From Bacteroidales bacterium (GTDB lineage Bacteria > Bacteroidota > Bacteroidia > Bacteroidales > UBA10428), in the NCBI GenBank assembly GCA_035299085.1, contig DATGXG010000036.1, positions 124,001 to 188,000 on the forward strand: DNA of 64,000 nucleotides, read 5' to 3'. The notes beneath the pieces were generated by a model that was given only the letters and a program-made list of their open reading frames with translations, was not told where the DNA came from and made no database searches. The position numbers and the translations under genes are program-made. Within the stretch, counting starts at the first letter, position 1. Each line of letters opens with the position of its first letter. This document shows positions 1 to 9,021 of this stretch, piece after piece.

Positions 1-2
1 AT

Positions 3-299
3 GATATTGTCCGCCTGATTCCGCCCGGACGGGTTACATCTTACGGTGCCATAGCCAAATATATAGGTTCACCGCAATCATCGCGCATGGTTGGCTGGGC
101 CATGAATGCTTCACATGACGATGCAGGTATCCCGGCTCACCGGGTCGTAAACCGGAATGGTATGCTTTCCGGAAAACATCACTTCAGGCATCCTGACCTC
201 ATGCAGGAATTGCTGGAAAGCGAAGGGATTGAAGTTCAGAACGACAGGATAGTAAACTTCAGAAAGCATTTTTGGGATCCTTATAAAGAATTATTCTAA
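3..299 (+). CDS. Alkyltransferase-like (ATL) DNA-binding protein, 5' partial
   Basis: This is the C-terminal part of an MGMT/Ogt-family DNA-binding domain, read in frame from the left edge; its start lies outside the window. The fold's hallmarks are visible: the PPGRVTSYGAIA helix, the SSRMVGWAM segment carrying the arginine finger, and IPAHRVVNRNG where the alkyl-acceptor loop should be. In real methyltransferases that loop reads PCHRV; here Cys is replaced by Ala, so the protein cannot accept an alkyl group. Cysteine-less homologues (ATLs) flip out O6-alkylguanine and hand lesions to nucleotide excision repair, which is the likely role by family knowledge. It ends 65 nt before mrp on the same strand. 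Confidence 0.85.
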   Translation, partial: DIVRLIPPGRVTSYGAIAKYIGSPQSSRMVGWAMNASHDDAGIPAHRVVNRNGMLSGKHHFRHPDLMQELLESEGIEVQNDRIVNFRKHFWDPYKELF

Positions 300-364
300 A
301 TAATTAAGGAATTAATTGAAAGAGTAGTAATTTTACAGCCTTACTAATAATTAAGGTTGTCATA

Positions 365-1483
365 ATGAATTTCACAGAAAACCAGGTACTGCAAACCTTA
401 CGGAAAGTCGTTCACCCTGCTGCAGGTAAAGATATTATCACCATGCACCTTGTGAATGATCTGTCAGTAAGCGATCAATCTATAAATTTTACTCTTGAAT
501 TTCCCAGCGGAAATGACCCGTTGAAATCATCGATTAAAAGAGCATGTACCAAAATACTGCAGGACACTTTCGGAAGTGATGTTACTGTTGATGTGGAACT
601 TAAGTCACCTCCGGTTCAGGCGCCTGAGCCAAGAAAGTATCTTAAGGACACAAGGAATATAATAGCCATCGCATCAGGTAAAGGTGGGGTAGGAAAATCG
701 ACTGTTGCAGTCAACCTGGCTGTAATGTTTGCTCAGACAGGGGCAAAAGTGGGACTCATTGATGCCGACATTTTCGGTCCTTCAATTCCCAAGATGCTTA
801 ATGCCGAATATGTAAATCCTTATGTGAATAAAGTAAATGGTAAGGATCTGATTGTACCGATTGAGCGGTTCGGTGTAAAAGCCTTATCCATGGGTTTCTT
901 TGTCAACCCTGACGAAGCAACGATATGGCGGGGGCCGATGGCTTCCGGAGCTTTCCAGCAGTTGCTCGGAGATGCCGAATGGGGACCGCTTGATTATATG
1001 TTTATCGATCTTCCGCCGGGAACAAGTGATATTCATCTCACCCTGGTTCAAAGTGTTCCTGTAACAGGCGCAGTTATTGTAAGCACTCCCCAGGATGTTG
1101 CCCTTGCTGATGTGGTAAAAGGAATCAACATGTTTCGGAATCCTGCTGTCAACGTTCCGGTACTGGGTTTAATTGAAAATATGGCCTGGTTCACCCCGGA
1201 AGAATTACCCGAAAACCGGTATTATATTTTCGGTAAAGAAGGCTGCAGTAAACTGGCTTCACAGTTCGGGATTCCCCTGCTTGGCCAGATACCGCTTATA
1301 CAGGGAATACGGGAAGGCAGCGATGCCGGCGAACCGATTGTCGGAAAAAAAGGACCTGCAAGCGAGGCATTCAAAACAATAGCAGATAACCTTACCCTTC
1401 AGCTAATTAAAAGGAATTCCAATATGGACCCTACAAAAGTTGTTGAAATCACTAAAACAAGAGCTAACATCAACCATAAATAA
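365..1483 (+). CDS. mrp: Mrp/NBP35 (ApbC) family Fe-S cluster carrier P-loop ATPase
   Basis: A cytosolic ATPase that carries or inserts iron-sulfur clusters into apo-proteins. Residues 1-80 form a MIP18/DUF59-type domain. The deviant Walker A GKGGVGKST lies at 105-113, followed by DADIFGPSIP and FIDLPPGTSD, both typical of the Mrp subgroup of the MinD/ParA superfamily. The CxxC that many Mrp proteins use to bridge a cluster near the C-terminus is absent; a single Cys remains in FGKEGC, a form I associate with Bacteroidota Mrp. The start is the first ATG of the conserved domain. A NifU-type scaffold gene follows after 7 nt, so the two are probably co-transcribed Fe-S assembly genes. Confidence 0.93.
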   Translation: MNFTENQVLQTLRKVVHPAAGKDIITMHLVNDLSVSDQSINFTLEFPSGNDPLKSSIKRACTKILQDTFGSDVTVDVELKSPPVQAPEPRKYLKDTRNIIAIASGKGGVGKSTVAVNLAVMFAQTGAKVGLIDADIFGPSIPKMLNAEYVNPYVNKVNGKDLIVPIERFGVKALSMGFFVNPDEATIWRGPMASGAFQQLLGDAEWGPLDYMFIDLPPGTSDIHLTLVQSVPVTGAVIVSTPQDVALADVVKGINMFRNPAVNVPVLGLIENMAWFTPEELPENRYYIFGKEGCSKLASQFGIPLLGQIPLIQGIREGSDAGEPIVGKKGPASEAFKTIADNLTLQLIKRNSNMDPTKVVEITKTRANINHK

Positions 1484-1490
1484 CCCGGTT

Positions 1491-1736
1491 ATGGAAACAA
1501 ATCGTGAAAATATTCTGAGCAACATCAATACAGCCATTGAAGAAATAAGGCCTTACCTCAAAGCTGACGGTGGAAATGTGGAACTTGTAGACCTTGAACC
1601 CGATAATACTGTAAAAGTCAGGTTAATGGGTGCATGTGATGGTTGTCCTTTCAGCATGATGACGCTGAGAGCCGGCATAGAACAGGCCATCCGGAAGAAA
1701 TTTCCGGAGATGAAGGAGTTGGTGGCGATTGAGTAA
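1491..1736 (+). CDS. NifU C-terminal-domain Fe-S scaffold protein
   Basis: An 81-residue stand-alone NifU C-terminal (Nfu-type) domain. The helix IRPYLKADGGNVELV is followed by the GACDGCPFS loop, whose Cys49 and Cys52 bind an Fe-S cluster across a dimer. A longer in-frame reading upstream runs into the end of mrp; the ATG used here comes 7 nt after the mrp stop and fits the conserved N-terminus. Placement directly behind mrp suggests a pair in which Nfu holds a cluster and Mrp helps deliver it. The partnership is inferred from gene order. Confidence 0.92.
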   Translation: METNRENILSNINTAIEEIRPYLKADGGNVELVDLEPDNTVKVRLMGACDGCPFSMMTLRAGIEQAIRKKFPEMKELVAIE

Positions 1737-1745
1737 ATCAGGGAT

Positions 1746-1783
1746 CAGTAATCGGTGACTGGTAACTGGTGACTGGTAACTGG
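1746..1783 (+). repeat. Seven-base-unit tandem tract (TGGTGAC/TGGTAAC)
   Basis: The spacer after the NifU-like gene holds alternating TGGTGAC and TGGTAAC units. The same unit occurs at 18504-18529 and, inverted, at 24815-24880. It has no coding potential and is probably a dispersed intergenic repeat of this genome. Confidence 0.75.
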
Positions 1784-1890
1784 ATTTAAGAAGAATTTCT
1801 TAGGCCTTAATACCTTATTACTTAAATACTAACAGACTACAGACTAACAGACTAAACCGAATACCGAAGAATGATTATAGAATCCGCGTA

Positions 1891-4041
1891 CTATTTAATT
1901 TCGATTTCAGTAACCTTTCGGATATCACGCGAAGAAGAGCCGGCAGCAATCTGGTATTTACCGGGTGAAACAAACCAACGGTGACCAGCCTCATTGTACC
2001 AGGCAAGTTGTGATACAGGGATCTTAAATGAAACCGTAACCTCTGTATTTTTTGGAACCGGTACTTTTTTAAATGCTTTTAATTCACGTACAGGTTGCAA
2101 AACAGTGGCATCATTATGTGAAACGTAGATTTGCGCTGTTTCGAACCCATCCATTTTTCCTGTATTTTTAATTTTTAGCGAAACCCGAATGGTATCATTC
2201 TTCCCGGCCTTCTGGTTTTCAACTTTAAGGTTGTTATAATTGAAATTGGTATAAGACAGTCCAAAACCAAAGGGATACAGAGGACTAATGTTTTTATTGT
2301 CAAACCACCTGTAACCTACAAGGATTCCTTCGGAGTACCTCAATGAGTCATTTCCCGGGAAAGCACCCAATGCATGAGCAGGAGAATCAGCAAGTTTTTC
2401 AGGAATGGTAAACGGTAGTCTACCTGAAGGGTTGACTTTACCAAGAATAACATCAGCAAGAGCATATCCTGCCTGTGAGCCATTAAACCATGACCATAAA
2501 ATCGTACTTGCAGTTGCTTCTGCAGTTCTCATATCAACCGGTGCCCCAGCCACTACAACAACTATCGTATTGCGGTTAGCCATACAAACGGCCTTAATAA
2601 GTGAATCCTGGCCAAACGGAAGATTCATGGACAGTCGGTCAAAGCTTTCAGTTTCAACTTCGCGGTTGTTGCCAACAAAAAGAATAGTCATATCAGCCTT
2701 TGAAGCAGCATTAACAGCCTCTGCCAGCAGTTTTTCATTGGGAGTATTGTCGGGAACAAACCGGCGCACAAATTTAGATTGGTAACCCTGAACATAATTA
2801 ATTTTTACATCAGGCCCCAGGCGGTCCTTTAATCCTTCGAGCGGTGTAATTTCGTAACGGGCTTTCACTCCGGCACCAAAACCACCCAGTGCGTTCTTTG
2901 AGACAGCAGTTTCACCGATAACGGCGATACTTTTTAATTTAGCCGGGTCTAAAGGCAGAATTTCCTTTGTGTTTTTGAGGAGAACAATACTCTGAGCGGC
3001 CACATCATAAGCCACCCTGTTATGTTCGGGTGTGGAGACAAGACTATCGGTAACTTTCGGTTTCCGCGATGTGAACAGGCAAACCCTGAGAATTCTTTTG
3101 ACTTTTTCATTGATTACTTCTTCGGGTACAAGTCCTTTTTTAACTGAATCAAGTAAAGGTTTGTTGAAATACCTTTCAGTTCCCATCTCTATATCAAGTC
3201 CGTTAAGAGCTGATTTAACAGTACTATGGGTACCTCCCCAGTCGGAAATCACCATTCCTTTAAAGTTCCATTCATCGCGCAATACCTTATTCAGAAGGTA
3301 ATCGTTCTCAGCACAATAATCGCCCCGTAATTTATTATAGGCCGCCATAACGCTGTAGGAACCTCCTTCGGTGACAGATGCTTTGAATGCCGGCAGATAA
3401 ATTTCCTGCAAGGCCCGTTCATCAATCAATACATTAACACGGCCACGGTTCGTTTCCTGGTTATTTACAGCAAAGTGCTTTACACAGGAGGCGACGCCTG
3501 TTGACTGTACTCCTTTTACATAACCCACAGCCAGCCTGGAATTCAACCAGGGATCCTCGCTCATATATTCATAAGTGCGGCCGTTTAGAGGAGTACGTGT
3601 AATATTCACTGCAGGTCCGAGTAAAACGTCTTTACCTCTTGTCCTTGCTTCTTCGCCCATAGCAACCCCATATGCATATGCCATATCAGGATTCCAGGTC
3701 GCGGCTAATGCTGAACCCGTAGGGAAAAAAGTTGCCGAATCCGTCGTCAACCGTAACGGAGCCCATGATTTTTTGCCTAATTCCTCACGAATACCAAAAG
3801 GGCCGTCTGTATAGTGTAAATCGTTTATGCCAAGTCGTTCAATCCCTGCCGATGTGAAAAGACCATTACCGCAAAGCATATTTACTTTTTCTTCAATAGT
3901 AAGCAGCTTTATAATACTGTCAATTTTTCTTTCGTCAGCCGGATTAGTAATATCAACATAGGATGTACGCTGTTGTGACTGTGCGCAGCTGAGTGTTAAG
4001 AAGATGAAAATAAAGAAGTTAAAAACAGAAGATACTTTCAT
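1891..4041 (-). CDS. Glycoside hydrolase family 3 beta-glucosidase (BglX-like), exported
   Basis: A 716-residue exo-acting beta-glycosidase. A hydrophobic N-terminus ends in LTLSC, so Cys19 may be lipidated; the lipobox is loose. The GH3 N-terminal barrel carries the substrate-binding KHF (188-190) and the nucleophile Asp267 in VISDWGG. The GH3 C-terminal domain follows, and a fibronectin III-like domain occupies roughly the last 100 residues. Full family length with no interruption. It stands alone: no SusC/SusD genes flank it, so it is not obviously part of a polysaccharide utilisation locus. Likely acts in the periplasm on glucosides or xylosides; the substrate cannot be read from the sequence. 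Divergent from the outer-membrane protein gene upstream. Confidence 0.93.
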   Translation of the reverse strand: MKVSSVFNFFIFIFLTLSCAQSQQRTSYVDITNPADERKIDSIIKLLTIEEKVNMLCGNGLFTSAGIERLGINDLHYTDGPFGIREELGKKSWAPLRLTTDSATFFPTGSALAATWNPDMAYAYGVAMGEEARTRGKDVLLGPAVNITRTPLNGRTYEYMSEDPWLNSRLAVGYVKGVQSTGVASCVKHFAVNNQETNRGRVNVLIDERALQEIYLPAFKASVTEGGSYSVMAAYNKLRGDYCAENDYLLNKVLRDEWNFKGMVISDWGGTHSTVKSALNGLDIEMGTERYFNKPLLDSVKKGLVPEEVINEKVKRILRVCLFTSRKPKVTDSLVSTPEHNRVAYDVAAQSIVLLKNTKEILPLDPAKLKSIAVIGETAVSKNALGGFGAGVKARYEITPLEGLKDRLGPDVKINYVQGYQSKFVRRFVPDNTPNEKLLAEAVNAASKADMTILFVGNNREVETESFDRLSMNLPFGQDSLIKAVCMANRNTIVVVVAGAPVDMRTAEATASTILWSWFNGSQAGYALADVILGKVNPSGRLPFTIPEKLADSPAHALGAFPGNDSLRYSEGILVGYRWFDNKNISPLYPFGFGLSYTNFNYNNLKVENQKAGKNDTIRVSLKIKNTGKMDGFETAQIYVSHNDATVLQPVRELKAFKKVPVPKNTEVTVSFKIPVSQLAWYNEAGHRWFVSPGKYQIAAGSSSRDIRKVTEIEIK

Positions 4042-4161
4042 AACGATTCAGAATTTAGGTTTAACAGGTTCTTTGCCGACAATATTAAAACAAATATGGC
4101 TTAATGCCAAAAACATAAAATGATTTCCTCCGTATACATCTCAAACATTAAAAATAGCACC

Positions 4162-4833
4162 ATGAAAAGAATTTGCACTGTATTGATATTGTTTTCCCTC
4201 GTGATTGGCGGATTTTCCCAGGACGGTAACCTCAAAACCCAGACTTACTTCCGGGTGGGTTATTCAATGCCTACATGGAAATATTACGGTATGGACGGTA
4301 AATCGGATTGGCAGGATGGTACTAAAAGAGTCGGGGGTTTATTTGAGGTCGGGAATATTTTTATGCTGAATGCAATCAAACTTGCACCCGGCATGAGAAT
4401 AGGAATTAATGTGGATTATCTTTCTATTGATTATAACCAGTTCAAAATAAATGATCAGACCTATGATTTCTTTTACGGAGGAAGTAAAATAGGGCCTTCC
4501 TTCTCTTACTCTCCGGTAAAGCATCTTGTTTTTGATACTTATTTTAAAATTAACCCGGTTTGGGTGTCCGGAGCTTTGCAACCGGCAACTCATAACACCG
4601 AAGATGAGAATGATTTTTATCTCGGGTTTATGGGATTAAAATATTCAGTGGGTTTGAATGTGCGGTATTCCGTATTGATGATGGGCTTTGAATTCAACCC
4701 GGGCAATGTTAAAATGCGTTGGTTAAGCAAGGACGATGGCGGATTAACGGATGATTATTATGGCAATGCCAATGATAACGGGAAGAAAACTCCTGTTCCA
4801 AACATGCATTTTACATTGGGCCTCAGTTTCTGA
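4162..4833 (+). CDS. Putative outer-membrane beta-barrel protein
   Basis: A 223-residue exported protein whose function I do not recognise. It begins with a clear signal peptide (MKRICTVLILFSLVIGGFSQ), followed by alternating hydrophobic/polar stretches and a final aromatic (Phe), as expected of a small outer-membrane barrel. An in-frame ATG 42 nt further upstream would put non-signal residues before the signal peptide, so the start is placed at MKRIC. No characteristic catalytic motif is visible. The gene stands alone between GH3 (divergent) and cysS, and the hairpin before cysS may terminate its transcript. Confidence 0.7.
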   Translation: MKRICTVLILFSLVIGGFSQDGNLKTQTYFRVGYSMPTWKYYGMDGKSDWQDGTKRVGGLFEVGNIFMLNAIKLAPGMRIGINVDYLSIDYNQFKINDQTYDFFYGGSKIGPSFSYSPVKHLVFDTYFKINPVWVSGALQPATHNTEDENDFYLGFMGLKYSVGLNVRYSVLMMGFEFNPGNVKMRWLSKDDGGLTDDYYGNANDNGKKTPVPNMHFTLGLSF

Positions 4834-4863
4834 AAAACAGGTTTAGCCTAGGCTATATAAGTC

Positions 4864-4918
4864 ATCAGGGGGATAGAGGTATGGAATAATTAAAATTCCA
4901 TATCTTTATCCCCTTGAT
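4864..4918 (+). promoter_or_regulatory. 24-bp RNA hairpin in the cysS leader
   Basis: An almost uninterrupted stem: the arm at 4864-4887 pairs with 4895-4918 around the 7-nt loop AATTAAA. The irregular pairs are G-U wobbles as plus-strand RNA; as minus-strand RNA they would be A-C mismatches, so the structure belongs to the plus strand. It ends 6 nt before the first ATG of cysS. There is no real U-tract after it, so it could be a weak terminator for the upstream gene or a translational control element of cysS. The role is inferred. Confidence 0.6.
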
Positions 4919-4924
4919 TATTTA

Positions 4925-6415
4925 ATGTTTGCTATACGAATGACCCGGGAACTTTATCTGGTTAACACTCTTTCACGCAAAAAGGAGAAATTTATTCCTG
5001 TCAATCCTCCCTATGCAGGCATGTACGTTTGCGGTCCCACAGTATACAGTGATCCACACCTCGGCCATGTCAGACCTGCTGTAACGTTTGACGTGCTTTA
5101 CAGGTATCTGAAGCACCTGGGTTATAAAGTGAGGTATGTAAGGAATATAACCGATGTAGGCCATCTTGAGGATGAAGTAACAGGCGAAGGCGAAGACCGG
5201 ATCCAGAAAAAAGCAAGGCTTGAACAGCTTGAACCGATGGAGGTTGTGCAGCATTATGCCAACCGCTACCATCATTATATGGAGAAAATGGGACTTCTGC
5301 CTCCCTCCATTGAACCGCAGGCTTCAGGGCATATTATTGAACAGCAGGAACTGATAAAGAAAATACAGGAAAAGGGATTCGCCTATGAAGTGAATGGTTC
5401 AGTGTATTTCGACCTTGACCGGTATAATGCGGAATATGGTTACGGCAAATTATCCGGCAGAAATCTTGATGAAATGCTCAGTAACACACGCGAACTGGAG
5501 GGACAAAGTGAAAAGCGGAACCCGCTTGATTTTGCACTCTGGAAAAAGGCCGAGCCCTCGCACCTCATGCACTGGCCGTCAGTATGGAGCGAAGGTTTCC
5601 CGGGATGGCACCTTGAGTGTTCAGCCATGGGCATGAAATACCTGGGAGAAGAATTTGATATTCACGGAGGAGGAATGGATCTTATCTTCCCGCATCATGA
5701 ATGCGAGCTTGCACAATCTACCGTGGTAACCGGAAAACCGCATGTACGGTACTGGGTGCACAACAACATGATCACGATTAACGGTCAGAAAATGGCCCGG
5801 TCAAAAAATAACTTCATTACCCTTGAAGAAATGTTTACCGGAGGTCATCCTCTGCTTGAGAAAGCGTTTTCACCCATGACAATCCGCTTTTACATGCTCC
5901 AGGCCCATTATTCGAGCCAGGTTGATTTTTCAAACGAAGCACTAAAGGCTGCCGAACAAGGTTTGGGCCGACTGATGAAGGCCATGGATGTCCTGGCAAA
6001 ACTGAAGCCATCGGGATCATCGACTGTTGACGTTGATACTTTAATTGATAATGCCTACACGGCATTAAGCGATGATTTGAATACCCCCATTGTGCTGGGT
6101 TACCTGTTTGAAGCAGTGAAAATAATTAATTCGGTAAATGACGGAAAAGCCGGCATTGATGCTGAAAACCTGGAAGCGCTTAAAAATTTCATGCAGACTT
6201 TTGTATTTGAGCTGCTGGGATTGATGCCTGAAAATTCAGGAGATGACCGGGATGCTGCACTTTTGGACGGAGTGATTAATCTCGTTTTGCAACAAAGGCA
6301 GGAGGCCAAGGCCAGGAAGGATTACGCCGCTTCGGATTTAATCAGAAATCAGCTGGCCTCCCTGGGAATACTAATAAAGGATACCAAAGAAGGAGCTACC
6401 TGGGAAAGACAATAA
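4925..6415 (+). CDS. cysS: Cysteinyl-tRNA synthetase
   Basis: A class I aminoacyl-tRNA synthetase charging tRNA-Cys in the cytosol. Residues 45-48 give the HIGH signature as HLGH, and 289-293 give KMSKS as KMARS. The zinc-site residues that recognise cysteine thiol are present: Cys36 in CGPTVYSD, Cys232 in ECSAMG and the HHEC cluster near 257-260. The C-terminal helical and anticodon-binding parts are complete, giving the usual length of about 490 residues. Two candidate starts exist, ATG 4925 and ATG 4940 (MTRELYLVN); the latter leaves more room after the upstream hairpin, which ends only 6 nt before the first ATG. Confidence 0.97.
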   Translation: MFAIRMTRELYLVNTLSRKKEKFIPVNPPYAGMYVCGPTVYSDPHLGHVRPAVTFDVLYRYLKHLGYKVRYVRNITDVGHLEDEVTGEGEDRIQKKARLEQLEPMEVVQHYANRYHHYMEKMGLLPPSIEPQASGHIIEQQELIKKIQEKGFAYEVNGSVYFDLDRYNAEYGYGKLSGRNLDEMLSNTRELEGQSEKRNPLDFALWKKAEPSHLMHWPSVWSEGFPGWHLECSAMGMKYLGEEFDIHGGGMDLIFPHHECELAQSTVVTGKPHVRYWVHNNMITINGQKMARSKNNFITLEEMFTGGHPLLEKAFSPMTIRFYMLQAHYSSQVDFSNEALKAAEQGLGRLMKAMDVLAKLKPSGSSTVDVDTLIDNAYTALSDDLNTPIVLGYLFEAVKIINSVNDGKAGIDAENLEALKNFMQTFVFELLGLMPENSGDDRDAALLDGVINLVLQQRQEAKARKDYAASDLIRNQLASLGILIKDTKEGATWERQ

Positions 6416-6425
6416 TACCGTTTAT

Positions 6426-6755
6426 TTAACCAGATTTTAACTTCCATTCAGTAGCACTTGTATTCATTACTCCGCTATGGTCACTATTCATATCATCATA
6501 TCCGATCGTATACCTGGACAATGAAATTCCGGTTTCCATCGCAAATTTTTCCCCTATATAATACATCCCCGAGAATCCGAATCCATAAAATTGATTTGCA
6601 TGAAATTGTAAATCAGCCTCATATATGGTCGAAAGAATAGTTTCAGGAAGATAAGAGAATGTGAAGCCTAACTGGAAGCTATGTTTTCTTTCATAATTTT
6701 GCGCCGATGAATTCAGACTTGCTGCAATAAACAGAAGGGTTAACAGGGTTTTCAT
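6426..6755 (-). pseudogene. Truncated outer-membrane barrel protein (remnant)
   Basis: The minus strand carries a good signal peptide (MKTLLTLLFIAASLNSSAQ) followed by about 90 residues in barrel-strand style (FQLGFTFSYL, FYGFGFSGMYYIG, METGISLSRY). It stops abruptly 10 nt before the end of convergent cysS, at roughly half the usual 190-220 residues of such barrels, and no continuation is seen because cysS occupies the downstream DNA. A longer in-frame reading upstream overlaps ispG and has no signal-peptide character. It is probably a decayed gene whose 3' half was lost; a short functional protein is less likely. Confidence 0.55.
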
Positions 6756-6816
6756 AGGAAGGATCTTCAGGTGTATAACTTGATTCATTAACTTTGAAAC
6801 CAATTTATAAAAAATT

Positions 6817-8448
6817 ATGAATTCCTGTTTTTTTAGGCGCCGGTTTGCACATGTGGTTACGATAGGTGATATTCCTCTGGGCCGTGAATACCCGGTGAGG
6901 GTACAATCGATGGCCAATACACTCACCAATGATTTTACAGCCAGTGTGGCCCAATGCAAAAGGATCAGTGACGCCGGCGGAGAGTATGTGCGATTTACTG
7001 TTCCTTCATTGTCTGACGCAGATGCCTTTGCCGAAATTAAAAGGCAGTTGAGGAATTCGGGTTACAATACTCCATTGATAGCTGATGTACATTTCAATCC
7101 CGATATAGCACTGAAGGTTTGTGAAACGGCAGACAAAGTGCGGGTCAATCCGGGCAACTTTAAGGATATTCAGAAATTTGTCGAGCTTGTAAGAAAATGC
7201 CTGGAAAACAAGGTGGCCATCCGCATCGGAGTGAATCACGGTTCGCTGTCAGAGCGGATAATGGACAAATATGGCGACTGTCCCGAAGGCATGGCAGAAT
7301 CAGCCATGGAATTTCTGCGGATATGCAGGCAGGAGAATTTTGACCAGGTGGTGGTATCGATGAAATCCAGTAATGTAAGGGTAATGATTTATGCAACCAG
7401 GCTGATAACCGAAAGAATGGATAAAGAAGATATGCATTTCCCACTGCACCTGGGTGTAACTGAGGCCGGGGAAGGTGAAGACGGAAGAATCAAGTCGGCC
7501 GTGGGAATCGGAACGTTGCTTGCCGAAGGGATAGGGGATACAATCCGGGTTTCACTTACCGAGGAACCGGAGGAGGAGATTCCGGTAGCGAGGAAGATTG
7601 TGGAGAGTGCGAGAGTGGGAGAAGGGGAGAGTGGGAGAAGGGGAGAAAATCAGACGAGACAGGGAGAAGAGAGTAGTAAGAAAGTGAGACGGTATGAGTT
7701 TCAGAAAAGGATAACCAGGAAAGTTGGGAATATCGGGGGAGGGCAGGTTCCGGTTGTTGTTGAATCAGATATAATTCCCGGTGATATTTTATTAACGGAA
7801 GTAACGAAGGATACCATTGAAAATGCGCTGAAAACAAGAGAACCGGGAAATGATAAAAAAGTCCTTGTATACAAAGCAGATCGCGAAAATGCATATGCTG
7901 ATCTTTGCGGTCTCAGGCTTCTGCTTGAACAAATGAACAATGATCTTCCTGTTATATTCAAGCTGGAGTTAAAAGAAAAATCGACTGACGACTTTATGAT
8001 CAGAAGCGCAGTTTGCCTGGGGGGAGCATTCATCGACGGTTTCGGTGACGGGATCTGGTTAGAGAATGCATATCCTTTCGAAAAAGAATTTATACATTCG
8101 GTTGCTTTTGGTATCCTTCAGGCCTGCAGGACCAGGATGTCCAGAACGGAATACATTTCATGCCCGTCATGCGGCCGTACAAATTTCAATCTTATTGAAA
8201 CGGTGGGCCGTATTAAGAAGGCCACATCCCATCTGAAGGGCCTGAAAATAGGGGTCATGGGATGTATAGTCAATGGTCCCGGCGAAATGGCCGATGCCGA
8301 TTATGGTTATGTGGGCGCAGGCAAAGGAAAGATTACCCTGTATAAGGCAAGGGAAATTATCAAAAGGGCAATTCCTGAAGAAAATGCCGTAGATGAGCTG
8401 ATCAGCCTTATTAAAACTAACGGCGACTGGACAGAACCGCAGGGCTGA
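6817..8448 (+). CDS. ispG: 4-hydroxy-3-methylbut-2-enyl diphosphate synthase (IspG/GcpE)
   Basis: The penultimate step of the MEP isoprenoid pathway, converting MEcPP to HMBPP with a 4Fe-4S cluster. The N-terminal TIM barrel starts at VTIGDIPLG and VQSMANTLTND. The C-terminal reductase domain carries cluster ligands Cys449, Cys452 (CPSCGRTNF) and Cys483 (MGCIVNGPGE), with the fourth Glu ligand following. At 543 residues it is the long form with an extra inserted domain between the two halves, as in Bacteroidota, chlamydiae and plants. A low-complexity linker around residues 264-285 is encoded by a purine-rich tandem repeat, described separately. Confidence 0.96.
   Translation: MNSCFFRRRFAHVVTIGDIPLGREYPVRVQSMANTLTNDFTASVAQCKRISDAGGEYVRFTVPSLSDADAFAEIKRQLRNSGYNTPLIADVHFNPDIALKVCETADKVRVNPGNFKDIQKFVELVRKCLENKVAIRIGVNHGSLSERIMDKYGDCPEGMAESAMEFLRICRQENFDQVVVSMKSSNVRVMIYATRLITERMDKEDMHFPLHLGVTEAGEGEDGRIKSAVGIGTLLAEGIGDTIRVSLTEEPEEEIPVARKIVESARVGEGESGRRGENQTRQGEESSKKVRRYEFQKRITRKVGNIGGGQVPVVVESDIIPGDILLTEVTKDTIENALKTREPGNDKKVLVYKADRENAYADLCGLRLLLEQMNNDLPVIFKLELKEKSTDDFMIRSAVCLGGAFIDGFGDGIWLENAYPFEKEFIHSVAFGILQACRTRMSRTEYISCPSCGRTNFNLIETVGRIKKATSHLKGLKIGVMGCIVNGPGEMADADYGYVGAGKGKITLYKAREIIKRAIPEENAVDELISLIKTNGDWTEPQG
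7613..7644 (+). repeat. Perfect 2 x 16-nt tandem repeat inside ispG
   Basis: Two identical copies of GAGTGGGAGAAGGGGA lie end to end, within a longer purine-only stretch. Because 16 is not divisible by three, the copies are read in different frames and give the linker VGEGESGRRGE. The flanking conserved blocks stay in frame with exactly this copy number. Confidence 0.85.
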
Positions 8449-8919
8449 TCAGAAGGTAATTGAAATAATGTCTTTCATGGCAATGGCAATGTCAGCCTTC
8501 TCATTATTGAGCGGATTGATAACCTGCACATGGATTTCATTGTATTTATCGGCAGGGTTATAGCAGCTCATCACCAGCTCAGCCTCATCCAGTTTTGCCA
8601 CTACACCGTTCTTTTTTGTAACGGTTATTGTTCCTTTCTGATTTCCCTTTGAAGGAACCGGGGTGGCAGTGAATCCTGAAAGTTCCAGTTTGCTGATATC
8701 CTTATAATCGTTTATTTCTGTATGATTGCCGTTATACTTGCCTTTCAGTGTGGTGAAATTGGAGGCGTAAGCATTCGATTCACATTTCAGCTTTCCGAAA
8801 TGATACGCTTCGATAAACTTTCCGTCTTTCAAATGGATTACGGCTTTGACAGGTGACTGACCGGTGGCATGAACAAGAATTGCAGCCAGCAACGTGCTTA
8901 CAAGGAAAAACTTCTTCAT
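8449..8919 (-). CDS. Hypothetical exported protein
   Basis: A 156-residue protein with a clear signal peptide (MKKFFLVSTLLAAILVHATGQ) and a mature part of alternating beta-strand character. I recognise no family. The motif VIHLKDGKFIEAYHFGKL suggests a small beta-rich fold. Two Cys, in KCES and MSCYNP, could form a disulfide in the periplasm. Its stop codon abuts that of convergent ispG. A homologue search on the mature region would settle whether it is a lineage-specific family. Confidence 0.6.
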   Translation of the reverse strand: MKKFFLVSTLLAAILVHATGQSPVKAVIHLKDGKFIEAYHFGKLKCESNAYASNFTTLKGKYNGNHTEINDYKDISKLELSGFTATPVPSKGNQKGTITVTKKNGVVAKLDEAELVMSCYNPADKYNEIHVQVINPLNNEKADIAIAMKDIISITF

Positions 8920-9021
8920 AATTGCCCTGATTTAGTTTTAGAGACGACCAATTTGGCCGTCTGTACAATAAACGGCAATTCAAAGAAAATGTTATGTGAT
9001 ATCAATCACCCGGTTGGGGAA

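Noticed and set aside
6756..6959. N-terminal extension of the truncated barrel ORF
   Set aside because: It overlaps the 5' end of ispG in antisense and has no signal-peptide or conserved character.
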